A stretch of 64,000 nt of DNA from Balanoglossus misakiensis (lineage: Eukaryota; Hemichordata): assembly GCA_040954595.2 (NCBI GenBank), contig CM082587.2, forward strand, positions 11,470,001 to 11,534,000, given 5' to 3'. The translations under genes were made by a program, and so were the position numbers. The notes under the pieces are model-generated. The model made no database searches. It worked only from the letters and a program-made list of their open reading frames with translations, and was not told where the DNA came from. Positions 35,990 through 48,133 of this stretch are shown here, piece by piece. Within the stretch, counting starts at the first letter, position 1. Every line of letters starts with the position of its first letter.

Positions 35990-36274
35990 TCATTTTTCTG
36001 GAATGTCATTTACCGTGAGTTCCTTTTTGACACCATTAGCGTACTTGATTACGAGTGTTGCCGGCACTTTCCAAGCTATGTAGCAGCTTTTCGTCGACGC
36101 TTCTCTCTTTATCTTGCTTGCATACTGTAGTAGCCTCTTCCGTTCCGCGTATACTTTCTTGCTTACATCGTCAGACACATAAATCTGGTTTCCTTTCAAC
36201 TTGTTTCCTTTCAGGCATCCAGGGGCCGCAAATAAAATCTGTCTGGCTTCGTTGGCGTTACCGAAGACCACCAT
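35990..36274 (-). pseudogene. C-terminal remnant of LINE ORF1
   Basis: The 94 codons up to the stop at 35990 include LFAAPGCLKGNKLKGNQIYV and ERKRLLQYA, which resembles the end of the RNA-binding ORF1p of L1/Tx1 elements (RRM tail and C-terminal domain). The frame begins at the insertion's 5' edge, so the N-terminal coiled-coil part was lost by 5' truncation, and the ATG at 36274 is incidental. Confidence 0.6.
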
Positions 36275-36276
36275 AA

Positions 36277-39200
36277 TGACCCGCTGTGACTTTCCCTGTT
36301 CGGTTTGCCCGACTTAGCCAACGTCTTTGTACTAGAGTGTCGGGTCTTTTGCAGAGCCAGGCCGAAGGAAATCCGACTTGATCACCGTTGCTAACGAACG
36401 CTAGTGTCTGTCATGGTGTGCCGGGGTTTTAGTCGAGCCAGGCCGTAGGAGATCTGACTTGATCATCGTGGTCAATGTACGCGTGTTTCCGCTCTAAAGT
36501 GCCGGGGCTTCAGCTAAACCTGGCCGTAGGAAATCCGACGTAGTCACCGTTGATAACTTACGCCAGTCTGTGTCATATAGAGCCGGTGCACCAGCCGAGT
36601 CACGCCGTAGGAAATCTGACTTGATCAACGTGGTCAATGTACGCCTGTTTCTGCTCTAGAGTGCCGGGGCTTCAGCTGAGCCAGGCCGTAGGAAACCCGA
36701 CGTGATTACCGTTGTTAACTTACGCCAGTCTGTGTCCTATATATAGTGCCGGGGCATCAGCCGTGCCAGGCCGAAGGAAATGTGAGTAGATCAACGTGGT
36801 CTCTGTACGCGTGTTTCTGCTCTAGAGTGCCAGGGCTTTAGCCAAGCCATGCCGTAGGAAATCTGACTTGATCAACGTTGCTAACGAACGCTAGTGTCTG
36901 TCATAGTGTGCCGGGGTTTTAGTCGAGCCAAGCCGTAGGAGATCAGACTTGATCAACGTGGTCTCTGTACGCGTGTTTCTGCTCTAGAGTGCCGGGGCTT
37001 TATCTAAGCCATGCCGTAGAAAATCTGACTTGATCACCGTTGCTAACGTACGCTAGTGTCTGTCATATTGTGACGGAGATTTAGCCGAGCCAGGCCATAG
37101 AAAAATCGACTTGTTCAACGTTACCAGTGTGCAACTGTTTCTGCTCTAGAGTGTCAGGGTTTTAGCCGACTTATGCTGTAGGAAATCTGAGTTGATGAAC
37201 GGGAATTCAATGTTAGAAAACCCTTGTGGAAAGTATCTCTACCCGTTTGAAACTAAGAAAAGAATTTATTCTTATTTATTTTGTAAAAAAGACAATTTTT
37301 CGAAAAAAAGTCGAAAATGGTAATTTTGTCTTGGGTGATTCAAATTATACCGCCTTTTCTGGAATTCGCTGCACTTCTTACAAGAGAACGACACTTCATG
37401 CTCCATAATATTTCGGAAAATGAAGAAAAGAGTAATTTTTTTATGATTTTTTAAAAATTTACCATTTTTGTCAAAATATGGCCAAAATGGCTATTTTTTC
37501 TTGAATTCCGTCAATATATCTGCATTTTTGGAGTGGTCGAAAGTTTTAACATACAATCAACATGTCATATATGATCAGGGCACCAAATTCGAAGAACAAA
37601 GGTTTTTTTATTTTTTTTTCTTCTAAAAGTGACATTTTCAAGGAAAATTTGGTAAAACGCAATTTTGCCTGCAGTGAGCCAAATTAGACGGTCTTTTTTT
37701 TTAGAATTTGTATCGATATATACATACGAAGAGCATTCTATACTCCATCAGATTTCCGAAAATGTAGAAAACAGGTATTTTTTTGTAATTTTTAAAAATT
37801 TACCATTTTGACCAAATTGTGGCTAAAATTGTTATTTTCGTGTTGAATGCCGCCAGTGTCACTGCTTTTAAAAGTCATAAAAACTTTTAACATACAAGCA
37901 ATTGTTTATATATGATCAGGTCACCGAATTAAAAAAATAAAGAATGTTTTGCCTAAAAATGACCTTTTTGGTGCAAAAACGAATAAAACGCAATTTTGTA
38001 TTAAATCAGCTCATTCAGAGTGCATTTTTATAATCAGCACCATTTTTACATATAATGGAAATTTCATACATCATCAGATATCCAAATATGAAAAAATGAA
38101 TTAGATTTAAGATGATTGTCCAAAATTAGCTGATATCTGATAAATGTAGTATTAAACCGTTCTGTTTCCCCCCCCCCCCCCTACATTACATGCGGTACGC
38201 CGATGTCAGCTTACCCGGCAGTACTGCAGGCCGTGCCCCCAACTAACGTCGGTGTTTGAAACGCCCTGGTTAAATTCGAGCTTTCTCTATAAATTGACAG
38301 GCAATAATGCAGTCCTACCCGAACAAATGTCGAGTGTTGACCCGCTGTGACTTTCCCTCTTCGGTTTGCCCGACTTAGCCAACGTCTTTGTACTAGAGTG
38401 TCGGGTCTTTTGCAGAGCCAGGCCGAAGGAAATCAGACTTGATCACCGTTGCTAACGAACGCTAGTGTCTGTCATGGTGTGCCGGGGTTTTAGTCGAGCC
38501 AGGCCGTAGGAGATCTGAATTGATCATCGTGGTCAATGTACGCGTGTTTCCGCTCTAAAGTGCCGGGGCTTCAGCTAAACCAGGCCGTAGGAAATCCGAC
38601 GTAATCACCGTTGATAACTTACGCTAGTCTGTGTCATATAGAGCCGGTGCACCTGCCGAGTCACGCCGTAGGAAATCTGACTTGATCAACGTGGTCAATG
38701 TACGCCTGTTTCTGCTCTAGAGTGCCGGGGCTTCAGCTGAGCCAGGCCGTAGGAAACCCGACGTGATTACCGTTGTTAACTTACGCCAGTCTGTGTCCTA
38801 TATATAGTGCCGGGGCATCAGCCGTGCCAGGCCGAAGGAAATGTGAGTAGATCAACGTGGTCTCTGTACGCGTGTTTCTGCTCTATAGTGCCAGGGCTTT
38901 AGCCAAGCCATGCCGTAGGAAATCTGACTTGATCAACGTTGCTTACTAACGCTAGTGTCTGTCATAGTGTGCCGGGGTTTTAGTCGAGCCAAGCCGTAGG
39001 AGATCAGACTTGATCAACGTGCTCTCTGTACGCGTGTTTCTGCTCTAGAGTGCCGGGGCTTTATCCAAGCCATGCCGTAGAAAATCTGACTTTATCACCG
39101 TTGCTAACGTACGCTAGTGTCTGTCATATTGTGACGGAGATTTAGCCGAGCCAGGCAGTAGAAAAATCGACTTGTTCAACGTTACCAGTGTGCAACTGTT

Positions 39201-41918
39201 TCTGCTCTAGAGTGTCAGGGTTTTAGCCGACTTATGCTGTAGGAAATCTGAGTTGATGAACGGGAATTCAATGTTAGAAAACCCGTGTGGAAAGTATCTC
39301 TACCCGTTTGAAACTAAGAAAAGAATTTATTCTTATTTATTTTGTAAAAAAGACAATTTTTCGAAAACAAGTCGAAAATGGTAATTTTGTCTTGGGTGAT
39401 TTAAATTATACCGCCTTTTCTGGAATTTGCAGCACTTTTTACAAGAGAACGACACTTCATGCTCCATAATATTTCCGAAAAAATAAGAAAAGAGTTATTT
39501 TTTATGATTTTTTAAAAATTTACCATTTTGTCAAAATATGGCCAAAATGGCTATTTTTTCTTGAATTCCGTCAATATCTCTGCATTTTTGGAGTGGTCGA
39601 AAGTCTTAACATACAATCAACATGTCATATATGATCAGGGCACCAAATTCGAAGAACAAAGGTTTTTTTATTTTTTTTTTCTAAAAATGACATTTTCAAG
39701 GAAAATTTGGTAAAACGCAATTTTGTCTGCAGTGAGCCAAATTAGACGGTCTTTTGTGGAATTTGTATCGATATATACATACGAAGAGCATTCTATACTC
39801 CATCAGATTTCCGAAAATGTAGAAAACAGGTATTTTTTGTAATTTTCAAAAATTTACCATTTTGACCAAATTGTGGCTAAAATTTTTATTTTCGTGTTGA
39901 ATGCCGCCAGTGTCATTGCTTTTAAAAGTCATAAAAACTTTTAACATACAAGCAATTGTTTATATATGATCAGGTCACCGAATTAATAAAATAAAGAATG
40001 TTTTGCCTAAAAATGACCTTTTTGGTGCAAAAACGAATAAAACGCAATTTTGTATTAAATCAGCTCATTCAGAGTGCATTTTTTATAATCAGCACCATGT
40101 TTACAAATAATGGAAATTTCATACATCATCAGATATCCAAATATGAAAAAATGATTTAGATTTTAGATGATTGTCCAAAATTAGCTGATATCTAATAAAT
40201 GTAGTATTGAACCGTTCTGTTCCCCCCCCCTACATTATATGCGGTACGCCGATGTGAACTTACCCGGCAGTACTGCAGGCCGTGCCCCCAACTAACGTCG
40301 GTGTTTGAAGCGCCCTGGTTAAATTCGGGCTTTCTCTATAAATTGACAGGCAATAATGCAGTCCTACCCGAACAAATGTCGAGTGTTGACCCGCTGTGAC
40401 TTTCCCTCTTCGGTTTGCCCGACTTAGCCAACGTCTTTGTACTAGAGTGTCGGGTCTTTTGCAGAGCCAGGCCGAAGGAAATCCGACTTGATCACCGTTG
40501 CTAACGAACGCTAGTGTCTGTCATGGTGTGCCGGGGTTTTAGTCGAGCCAGGCCGTAGGAGATCTGACTTGATCATCGTGGTCAATGTACGCGTGTTTCC
40601 GCTCTAAAGTGCCGGGGCTTCAGCTAAACCAGGCCGTAGGAAATCCGACGTAATCACCATTGATAACTTACGCCAGTCTGTGTCATATAGAGCCGGTGCA
40701 CCAGCCGAGTCACGCCATAGGAAATCTGACTTGATCAACGTGGTCAATGTACGCATGATTCTGCTCTAGAGTGCCGGGGCTTCAGCTGAGCCAGGCCGTA
40801 GGAAACCCGACGTGATTACCGTTGTTAACTTACGCCAGTCTGTGTCCTATATATAGTGCCGGGGCATCAGCCGTGCCAGGCCGAAGGAAATGTGAGTAGA
40901 TCAACGTGGTCTCTGTACGCGTGTTTCTGCTCTAGAGTGCCAGGGCCAAGCCATGCCGTAGGAAATCTGACTTATCAACGTTGCTAACGAACGCTAGTGT
41001 CTGTCATAGTGTGCCGGGGTTTCAGTCGAGCCAAGCCGTAGGAGATCAGACTTGATCAACGTGGTCTCTGTACGCGTTTTTCTGCTCTAGAGTGCCGGGG
41101 CTTTATCCAAGCCATGCCGTAGAAAATCTGACTTGATCACCGTTGCTAACGTACGCTAGTGTCTGTCATATTGTGACGGACATTTAGCGGAGCCAGGCCG
41201 TAGAAAAATCGACTTGTTCAACGTTACCAGTGTGCAACTGTTTCTGCTCTAGAGTGTCAGGGTTTTAGCCGACTTATGCTGTAGGAAATCTGAGTTGATG
41301 AACGGGAATTCAATGTTAGAAAACCCGTGTGGAAAGTATCTCTACCCGTTTGAAACTAAGAAAAGAATTTATTCTTATTTATTTTGTAAAAAAGACAATT
41401 TTTCGAAAAAAAGTTGAAAATGGTAATTTTGTCTTGGGTGATTCAAATTATACCGCCTTTTCTGGAATTTGCAGCACTTTTTGCAAGAGAACGACACTTC
41501 ATGCTCCATAATATTTCCGAAAATGAAGAAAAGAGTTAATTTTTTATGATTTTTTAAAAATTTGCCATTTTTGTCAAAATATGGTCAAAATGGCTATTTT
41601 TTCTTGAATTCCGTCAATATATCTGCATTTTTGGAGTGGTCGAAAGTTTTAACATACAATCAACATGTCATATATGATCAGGGCACCAAATTCGAAGAAC
41701 AACGGTTTTTTTATTTATTTTTTCTAAAAATGACATTTTCAAGGAAAATTTGGTAAAACGCAATTTTGTCTGCAGTGAGCCAAATAAGACGGTCTTTTGT
41801 GGAATTTGTATCGATATATACATACGAAGAGCATTCTATACTCCATCAGATTTCCGAAAATGTAGAAAACAGGTATTTTTTGTAATTTTCAAAAATTTAC
41901 AATTTTGACCAAATTGTG
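36277..41918 (+). repeat. Satellite array, continued
   Basis: Landmarks at 37500, 39560 and 41603 give units of 2060 and 2043 bp. The distance across the LINE (30811 to 37500), less the insertion, is again about 2.05 kb. These units belong to a second sequence class: they read 'gccagggctttagccaagcc' and 'gccgtagaaaatctg' where 24.8-31.6 kb mostly read 'gtcagggctttagcaaagcc' and 'gccgttgaaaatctg'. Confidence 0.95.
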
Positions 41919-42248
41919 GGGAAGTATCGTGGCAGTGATCAATACTCCCGGGAGGGGGTTCGAGTATACTGACGTCGGAAAAGAAGCGAACGATTCAGTG
42001 CTAGGTAAAACACTGGTTTATTACCATCTGACTCCAACAACAAAGTAACACCACAGAGCTCCTTAGAAAATGCTGCCCGAAAGCGCCAAAACTGGGTTAT
42101 ATATAAGTCCCACGAACGCCGGAGCAAACACTCAAAAATTACAATAAATCTGCTACAAGTATAAAGTTTGGCGGGAAACAAAGTCAACTCTGATAGGGTA
42201 AGAGTTTCCGTCACGTGATCCTTCTGGAGTAAATCTCTCACTTCTCCA
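41919..42248 (-). repeat. Probable 3' LTR of the BEL fragment
   Basis: On the minus strand it would begin tggagaagtgagag just after a purine tract and end cttccccaca at the satellite. There is no second copy in the window, so the limits are estimates. Confidence 0.4.
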
Positions 42249-42422
42249 TATTCTCCCCCGCGCAAAGGAAAGTCTCGAAAATCGTCAGAAAAAAAAACAT
42301 CAAATAACATGAAATATGATTAAAGTCACCTAAAGTGTTCAAGGATAATAAACTAATGTTCATTGTGTCAGTAAACATGATAACAGTCACAATGCGATCG
42401 AAATTGTTTTCCAATTTCAAAG

Positions 42423-43340
42423 TCAAATAGAGAGATCCGCTATTCGTACTCGAGCGGCAACTGCAGAGTCTCTGACAGGTCGTCTCGGGGGTACAACATC
42501 CGCCTTCACCGAGGAATCTTCAGAGGCTCCAGCTGTGTCGACTGTTTCAGTATTCGTGTTGGAATCTGCTCCAATACCTGTATTATCTCCAGACACAGTT
42601 GACAGCTCCTTGGAAACAACTTCCAATGGGTACAATTTATGGATAGGTCGGTTTGTAGGACCACCTGCGGTGTTCAACTCCGCAGATCGTACCAGTTTAT
42701 CATTACCGAAGATCAACCTTGTTACAGTTCCTAAATGCCATTTCGGACGTTTGTCAGTGTCACTGTGTATTATCACGACATCTCCGACCTTGATGACATT
42801 ATCACGAGTTCCTTTGGTGGGATGTCGTTCACGTAGGGCAGTCAGATAATCGGACGACCATCTTCGCCAAAATTGATCGTGTAATCTTGATAGATGTTCA
42901 TATCTTTTGTTGATTTCACGATTATCACAGTAAGATGGGTCAATCACCTCTTCGTCGGTGATCTCGATGTACGGCAATGATGTCAGTGTCCTGCCATGTA
43001 GCAAGTGATTTGGGGTCAATCCAATGTTGTCGTTTATACTGGATGACACGTACGTTAACGGCCTGTCGTTTAAAACGGCTTCAATTTCAGTCACAACTGT
43101 TGCGAGTTCATCAAAGGTTAGGTTAGCTCGACCGAGAGTTTTCCTAATAGCGTTCTTTGTCAAAGCAATCAGCCTCTCCCAGAAGCCACCAAACCAGGTC
43201 GCGCGCTTCGGTATAAACGTCCATTGTACACGATGTGCGGCGAGAAAGTCATTTACTTCTGGCGTATCAAACAGTGTTTTGATTTCATTGGCAGCCGATA
43301 AATAAGTCGATGCGTTGTCTGACAGCATCCTACTCGGCAA
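42423..43340 (-). pseudogene. BEL/Pao integrase C-terminal half and DUF5641-like tail, 5'-truncated
   Basis: The 305-codon frame begins inside the integrase core: MLSDNASTYLSAANEIKTLF, then FIPKRATWFGGFWERLIALT (the conserved WxGGxWER region), IRKTLGRANLTFDEL and EIEAVLNDRPLTY. Next comes a domain with KVGDVVIIHSD, KRPKWHLGTV and RPIHKLYPLEV, typical of the DUF5641 end of BEL/Pao Pol. It closes with a disordered Ser/Thr-rich tail. The catalytic D-D part upstream is lost at 43349. It differs from the BEL copies at 53-60 kb, so it is a separate family. Confidence 0.85.
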
Positions 43341-43349
43341 AGAACGTCT

Positions 43350-44945
43350 CGCTCTAAAGTGCCGGGGCTTCAGCTAAACCAGGCCGTAGGAAATCCGACG
43401 TAATCACCGTTGATAACTTACGCCAGTCTGTGTCATATAGAGCCGGTGCACCAGCCGAGTCACGCCGTAGGAAATCTGACTTGATCAACGTGGTCAATGT
43501 ACGCCTGTTTCTGCTCTAGAGTGCCGGGGCTTCAGCTGAGCCAGGCCGTAGGAAACCCGACGTGATTACCGTTGTTAACTTACGCCAGTCTGTGTCCTAT
43601 ATATAGTGCCGGGGCATCAGCCGTGCCAGGCCGAAGGAAATGTGAGTAGATCAACGTGGTCTCTGTACGCGTGTTTCTGCTCTAGAGTGCCAGGGCTTTA
43701 GCCAAGCCATGCCGTAGGAAATCTGACTTGATCAACGTTGCTAACGAACGCTAGTGTCTGTCATAGTGTGCCGGGGTTTTAGTCGAGCCAAGCCGTAGGA
43801 GATCAGACTTGATCAACGTGATCTCTGTACGCGTGTTTCTGCTCTAGAGTGCCGGGGTTTTAGCCGACTTATGCTGTAGGAAATCTGAGTTGATGAACGG
43901 GAATTCAATGTAAGAAAACCCGTGTGGAAAGTATCTCTACCCGTTTGAAACTAAGAAAAGAATTTATTCTTATTTATTTTGTAAAAAAGACAATTTTTCG
44001 AAAAAAAGTCGAAAATGGTAATTTTGTCTTGGGTGATTCAATTTATACCGCGTTTTCTGGAATTTGCAGCACTTTTTACAAGAGAACGACACTTCATTAT
44101 CCATAATATTTCCGAAAATGAAGAAAAGAGTTAATTTTTTATGATTTTTTAAAAATTTACCATTTTTGTCAAAATATGGCCAAAATGGCTATTTTTTCTT
44201 GAATTCCGTCAATATCTCTGCATTTTTGGAGTGGTCGAAAGTTTTAACATATAATCAACATGTCATATATGATCAGGGCACCAAATTCGAAAAACAAAGG
44301 TTTTTTTATTTTTTTTTCTAAAAATGACATTTTCAAGGAAAATTTGGTAAAACGCAATTTTGTCTGCAGTGAGCCAAATTAGCCGTTTTTTGTGGAATTT
44401 GTATCGATATATATATACGAAGAGCATTCTATACTCCATCAGATTTCCAAAAATGTAGAAAACAGGTATTTTTGTAATTTTCAAAAATTTACCATTTTGA
44501 CCAAATTGTGGCTAAAATTGTTATTTTCGTGTTGAATGCCGCCAGTGTCACTGCTTTTAAAAGTCATAAAAACTTTTAACATACAAGCAATTGTTTATAT
44601 ATGATCAGGTCACCGAATTAAAAAAATAAAGAATGTTTTGCCTAAAAATGACCTTTTTGGTGCAAAAACGAATAAAACGCAATTTTGTATTAAATCAGCT
44701 CATTCAGAGTGCATTTTTTATAATCAGCACCATTTTTACATATAATGGAAATTTCATACATCATCAGATAACCAAATATGAAAAAATGATTTAGATTTTA
44801 GATGATTGTCCAAAATTAGCTGATATCTAATAAATGTAGTATTGAACCGTTCTGTCCCCCCCCCCCCCCTACATTATATGCGGTACGCCGATGTCAGCTT
44901 ACCCGGCAGTACTGCAGGCCGTGCCCCCAACTAACGTCGGTGTTT
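43350..44945 (+). repeat. Satellite array, continued
   Basis: The segment resumes in an 80-bp monomer and runs to 'ggtgttt' at 44945, where the CR1-like LINE is inserted. It lacks several 80-bp monomers before the AT-rich part, so the unit is shortened by more than the BEL fragment alone explains. Confidence 0.92.
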
Positions 44946-45118
44946 ATTATTATTATTATTATTATTATGCTTTATTTAAAGTGGGTAGTCTGTGTTACAA
45001 AGTAGAATTGTAATATACAACAGAGCCCTCAAAGGCAAAATGAGAATGAATACAACAAGGAAAAAAAAAACACTGAAAAAATCAAATCAAGTCGCAATGG
45101 CGGAAACATTCATGAAAT

Positions 45119-48100
45119 CTAATCAAGTGATGAACCTTCATTTATAAATTTAGTGTGAAAAAAGTTACGTAGTTGTGACTTGAACTGTGACAGACTGTAT
45201 ATGCTTCTTATAGACAGGGGAATATTGTTCCAGATATTTGTTGCTCGATACATAAAAGACCTTTGCCCAGTTGCTGTTTTAAAAGTGGGCACATACAAAT
45301 TAGCGTTGCTGACAGATCTAGTGGTAAAATTGTACATCTCAGAAACATAGGAAAATTCATTTAAATAATCAGGCGCCAGGCCATGTAGTATCTTGAAAGT
45401 TTGAACAGCAATGAAATACTCAATTCTAATATCAATGGGCAACCAATGAAGAGTTGTCAGAAGAGAACGAGAAGGAAATGTAATGTCTACTCCTAAAATT
45501 ACTCTGCCGGCTCTTTTCTGAAGTTTATAAATTCTCTGTAGATTGGTTTTTGATGTGTTGCCCCAAACAGTGCAACAGTAATCAATTATAGAAAGGAAAA
45601 TAGCATTATAAACCAACATAAGAGTATGCCTTGGGGTCAAAGGTCGCAATTTCCTCAGTACCCCAATCCGCATTGACAATTTTCTACTTAAGTTATCTAT
45701 ATGAGTATCCCATGTTAAAGCATTGTCAATCTCTATTCCAAGAAGTGTGTGAGAAGAAACACAAGAAATGCAAGTATTATTGATCCTAATATTGGGAGTG
45801 ACACTGTGCTCGGACACATTATTAACCTTTGGGCGAGAGGCAACAATCATCCATTTTGTCTTGGTGGTGTTAATTGACATGGCATTATTTGAAACCCATG
45901 TGGAAATTGGTAAAACGTCCTCTTGAAGTTTTGTACCAACCTCATTAATAGAGATGCCAGAGACACAAAGTGTTTGATCATCAGCAAACATATCAATGTT
46001 GCCCATGCTGAGACTCAAAGGTAAATCATTAATGAAAATTAAAAACAAAAGAGGTCCTAAAATGGAACCTTGTGGAACACCACAAACAACAGGTAAAGTC
46101 TTTGATTCCTCACCCATGTAACTGACAAATTGACATCTATTCGAGAGATATGAACGAAACCATTTTAAAGATACATCATTAACACCGTAAATGGACAATT
46201 TCCTTAAAAGAATATCATGATCGACCAAGTCAAAGGCCTTACATAAGTCAAGATACATTAGGCCATTGTACAGACCATTATCAATATTTCTTAAAAGTTG
46301 ATCTGTAAGCTTCAGCAATGCGGTATTACATGAATGAAAGCGTCTGAAACCCGACTGCGAACTCATAATTAACTTATTATTCTGTAGATAAGTGTACAGA
46401 CTGTTATAAACGTGTCTCTCAAGTATCTTTGATAAAGCAGGCAAGATTGATATGGGCCTGTAATTACTAATAACATGTTTCGGCCCGTTCTTATGTATGG
46501 GTACAACTCTGGCACATTTAAAGCAATCAGGGAAAGTACCATTCGTTATTGACAAATTGAACATATTAGTAATGCGACCCGCTATACTATTTGCCTCGAT
46601 TTTAAGAAGTTTGGGGGAGACATTGTCAAAACCATGAGATTTGGTAGCATCTAACGATGCTAGTTGCTCCATCACAAAATTAAATGGGATTTGGGGCAGC
46701 TGAAAAGAAGGTAAATTTGGGCTCATTTGTGAATTAACCCACGTTTTCGTGATTGCCAAATCTGAGTGGCCAGGAAGACTTTGGCGGTACTCAACAACAA
46801 TACTGGTGAAATAATCATTGAAGGCATCTGCAATGTCTTTGTGATTCGACAGTGTTCTGTTATTGGAAGTGATGCGAGGACTTTGCGAACAGGCGTTATC
46901 ATTTGAAAGAATGTCATGTACAGTACGCCATACAACAGTTGGATTACTGGAATTTGCAGAAAAAATACTTCTATAGTAGCGACGCTTCTCGGTGGTTATA
47001 AAGTGAACTACCTTATTTCTTAGTGTTCTATACATACTCCAGTCATCATGCGAGTTGGAACGCACGGCTTTATCGAGATGAAAGTCTCTAACATGAATTA
47101 GCTCCAAAATCTCCGAAGAAAACCATGGTGGTTGTCGTAGCCGCTTCACCCTTCGAACAACTCTTGGTGCATGCGTATTGCAGATGTCATTAAAAAAAGT
47201 TGCCCAGTCCATAAACGCAGTATTTACATCGTCTGTATGACAATAAGACTCAAAAGCAGAGTTTAAGTCATCGATAAAGCTGTTTGCATGAAAGTTTCGA
47301 AAATGCCTACTGGTAACATAAATATGTGAGCCCGTATTACAATTGTTGGCATGGTAACGTCGTATAACACAAACAGGATAGTGGTCGGAAAGACCAACCT
47401 TAGGGATACAGGTTCTCGAAATGTTACTAGGACTATTTACATAAATGTGATCAAGCAAGGTTCCCGATATGGGGCGAGTTACAGTGGTGACGAGTTGACT
47501 AAAATTCATAGATTCCATACACTTATACAGATAGCTATTCCTCCCATTTGGACTCAGGAGGTTGAAGTTAAAATCACCCAATACAATCATTTCTTTGTTT
47601 TCTAAATAAACAGATTCGATAATACTCTCAATAACTTTGTCAACAGAAAGAGTTGAACTAGGTGGTCTATAAATACCAATTACAAAGATTGGACGGGCGT
47701 AATTAATAGACAGTTCAATTATGATGACCTCGGTATTACAGTTTTCAAGATCATGCCTGCGTTTGAAGGTGAAATTCGAGTTAACATAAGCGAGAAGGCC
47801 ACCACCAGGTCCAGTTGACCTGTCTTTTCTGCATGATTCGTACCCATTAATGATAAAATCTGCATCACAATGAAGGTCACTGAGAAATGTTTCACTCAAA
47901 ATAAGAACATCGAAAGGTTTAATGTTATTGTTCAATTTTAAGCGCAATTCATCAATCTTGTTGGTTAAATGTTGAATGTTCCAAAAACCAATACGTATAC
48001 CTTTTGAAGTAGTGAGATCATGAAATGGGTGACTACTGGAGTTCGCAGTAGGATCAACATGTGGTTTCGGTGAAGTTGATGTGATGTCACCATGAGTAGT

Positions 48101-48133
48101 AGTATTTTCGGCACACTCATCATGGCCGGCTTC
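45119..48133 (-). CDS. LINE ORF2: APE endonuclease and CR1-type reverse transcriptase
   Basis: The open frame runs from just after the ORF1 stop (48133) to the stop at 45119, about 1004 codons. Endonuclease motifs are IRIGFWNIQHLTNKIDEL, LSETFLSD, GIYRPPSS, LGDFNFNLL and LSDHYPV. Reverse transcriptase motifs are NYRPISILPALSKILERHVY, SGFRRFHSCNTALLKL, LDLCKAFDLVDH, GVPQGSILGPLLF and FADDQ. The C-terminus has LHWLPIDIRIEYFIAVQTFK, typical of CR1-group elements. There is no ATG in this frame upstream of the endonuclease core: ORF2 follows ORF1 in the same frame after a single TGA. It may be made by readthrough or reinitiation, or the TGA may be a mutation. Confidence 0.9.
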   Translation of the reverse strand, partial: EAGHDECAENTTTHGDITSTSPKPHVDPTANSSSHPFHDLTTSKGIRIGFWNIQHLTNKIDELRLKLNNNIKPFDVLILSETFLSDLHCDADFIINGYESCRKDRSTGPGGGLLAYVNSNFTFKRRHDLENCNTEVIIIELSINYARPIFVIGIYRPPSSTLSVDKVIESIIESVYLENKEMIVLGDFNFNLLSPNGRNSYLYKCMESMNFSQLVTTVTRPISGTLLDHIYVNSPSNISRTCIPKVGLSDHYPVCVIRRYHANNCNTGSHIYVTSRHFRNFHANSFIDDLNSAFESYCHTDDVNTAFMDWATFFNDICNTHAPRVVRRVKRLRQPPWFSSEILELIHVRDFHLDKAVRSNSHDDWSMYRTLRNKVVHFITTEKRRYYRSIFSANSSNPTVVWRTVHDILSNDNACSQSPRITSNNRTLSNHKDIADAFNDYFTSIVVEYRQSLPGHSDLAITKTWVNSQMSPNLPSFQLPQIPFNFVMEQLASLDATKSHGFDNVSPKLLKIEANSIAGRITNMFNLSITNGTFPDCFKCARVVPIHKNGPKHVISNYRPISILPALSKILERHVYNSLYTYLQNNKLIMSSQSGFRRFHSCNTALLKLTDQLLRNIDNGLYNGLMYLDLCKAFDLVDHDILLRKLSIYGVNDVSLKWFRSYLSNRCQFVSYMGEESKTLPVVCGVPQGSILGPLLFLIFINDLPLSLSMGNIDMFADDQTLCVSGISINEVGTKLQEDVLPISTWVSNNAMSINTTKTKWMIVASRPKVNNVSEHSVTPNIRINNTCISCVSSHTLLGIEIDNALTWDTHIDNLSRKLSMRIGVLRKLRPLTPRHTLMLVYNAIFLSIIDYCCTVWGNTSKTNLQRIYKLQKRAGRVILGVDITFPSRSLLTTLHWLPIDIRIEYFIAVQTFKILHGLAPDYLNEFSYVSEMYNFTTRSVSNANLYVPTFKTATGQRSFMYRATNIWNNIPLSIRSIYSLSQFKSQLRNFFHTKFINEGSSLD

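Larger units (their letters stand above)
31651..36276 (-). mobile_element. Tx1/L1-like LINE, 5'-truncated, with target-site duplication
   Basis: The element lies on the minus strand and its poly(A) tail appears as the T run from 31651. It is flanked by TGACCCGCTGTGACTTT at both ends (31635-31651 and 36277-36293; the exact limit blurs into the T tract). Its order is a truncated ORF1, a 460-bp spacer, ORF2, and a 3' region with A/T-rich tracts. It truncates within ORF1 at 36276, typical of incomplete target-primed reverse transcription. The long duplication and open ORF2 show a recent insertion into the satellite. Confidence 0.93.
41919..43349 (-). mobile_element. BEL/Pao LTR retrotransposon fragment (integrase end plus 3' LTR)
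   Basis: The fragment interrupts the satellite after 'ccaaattg' and ends where 'gctctaaagtgccgggg' resumes. It carries the integrase C-terminal frame and, at 41919-42248, a probable 3' LTR preceded by the purine tract gcgcggggga. About 720 bp of satellite normally found between the two flanks is missing. It is therefore a fragment joined with a deletion and not a normal insertion with duplication. Confidence 0.75.
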
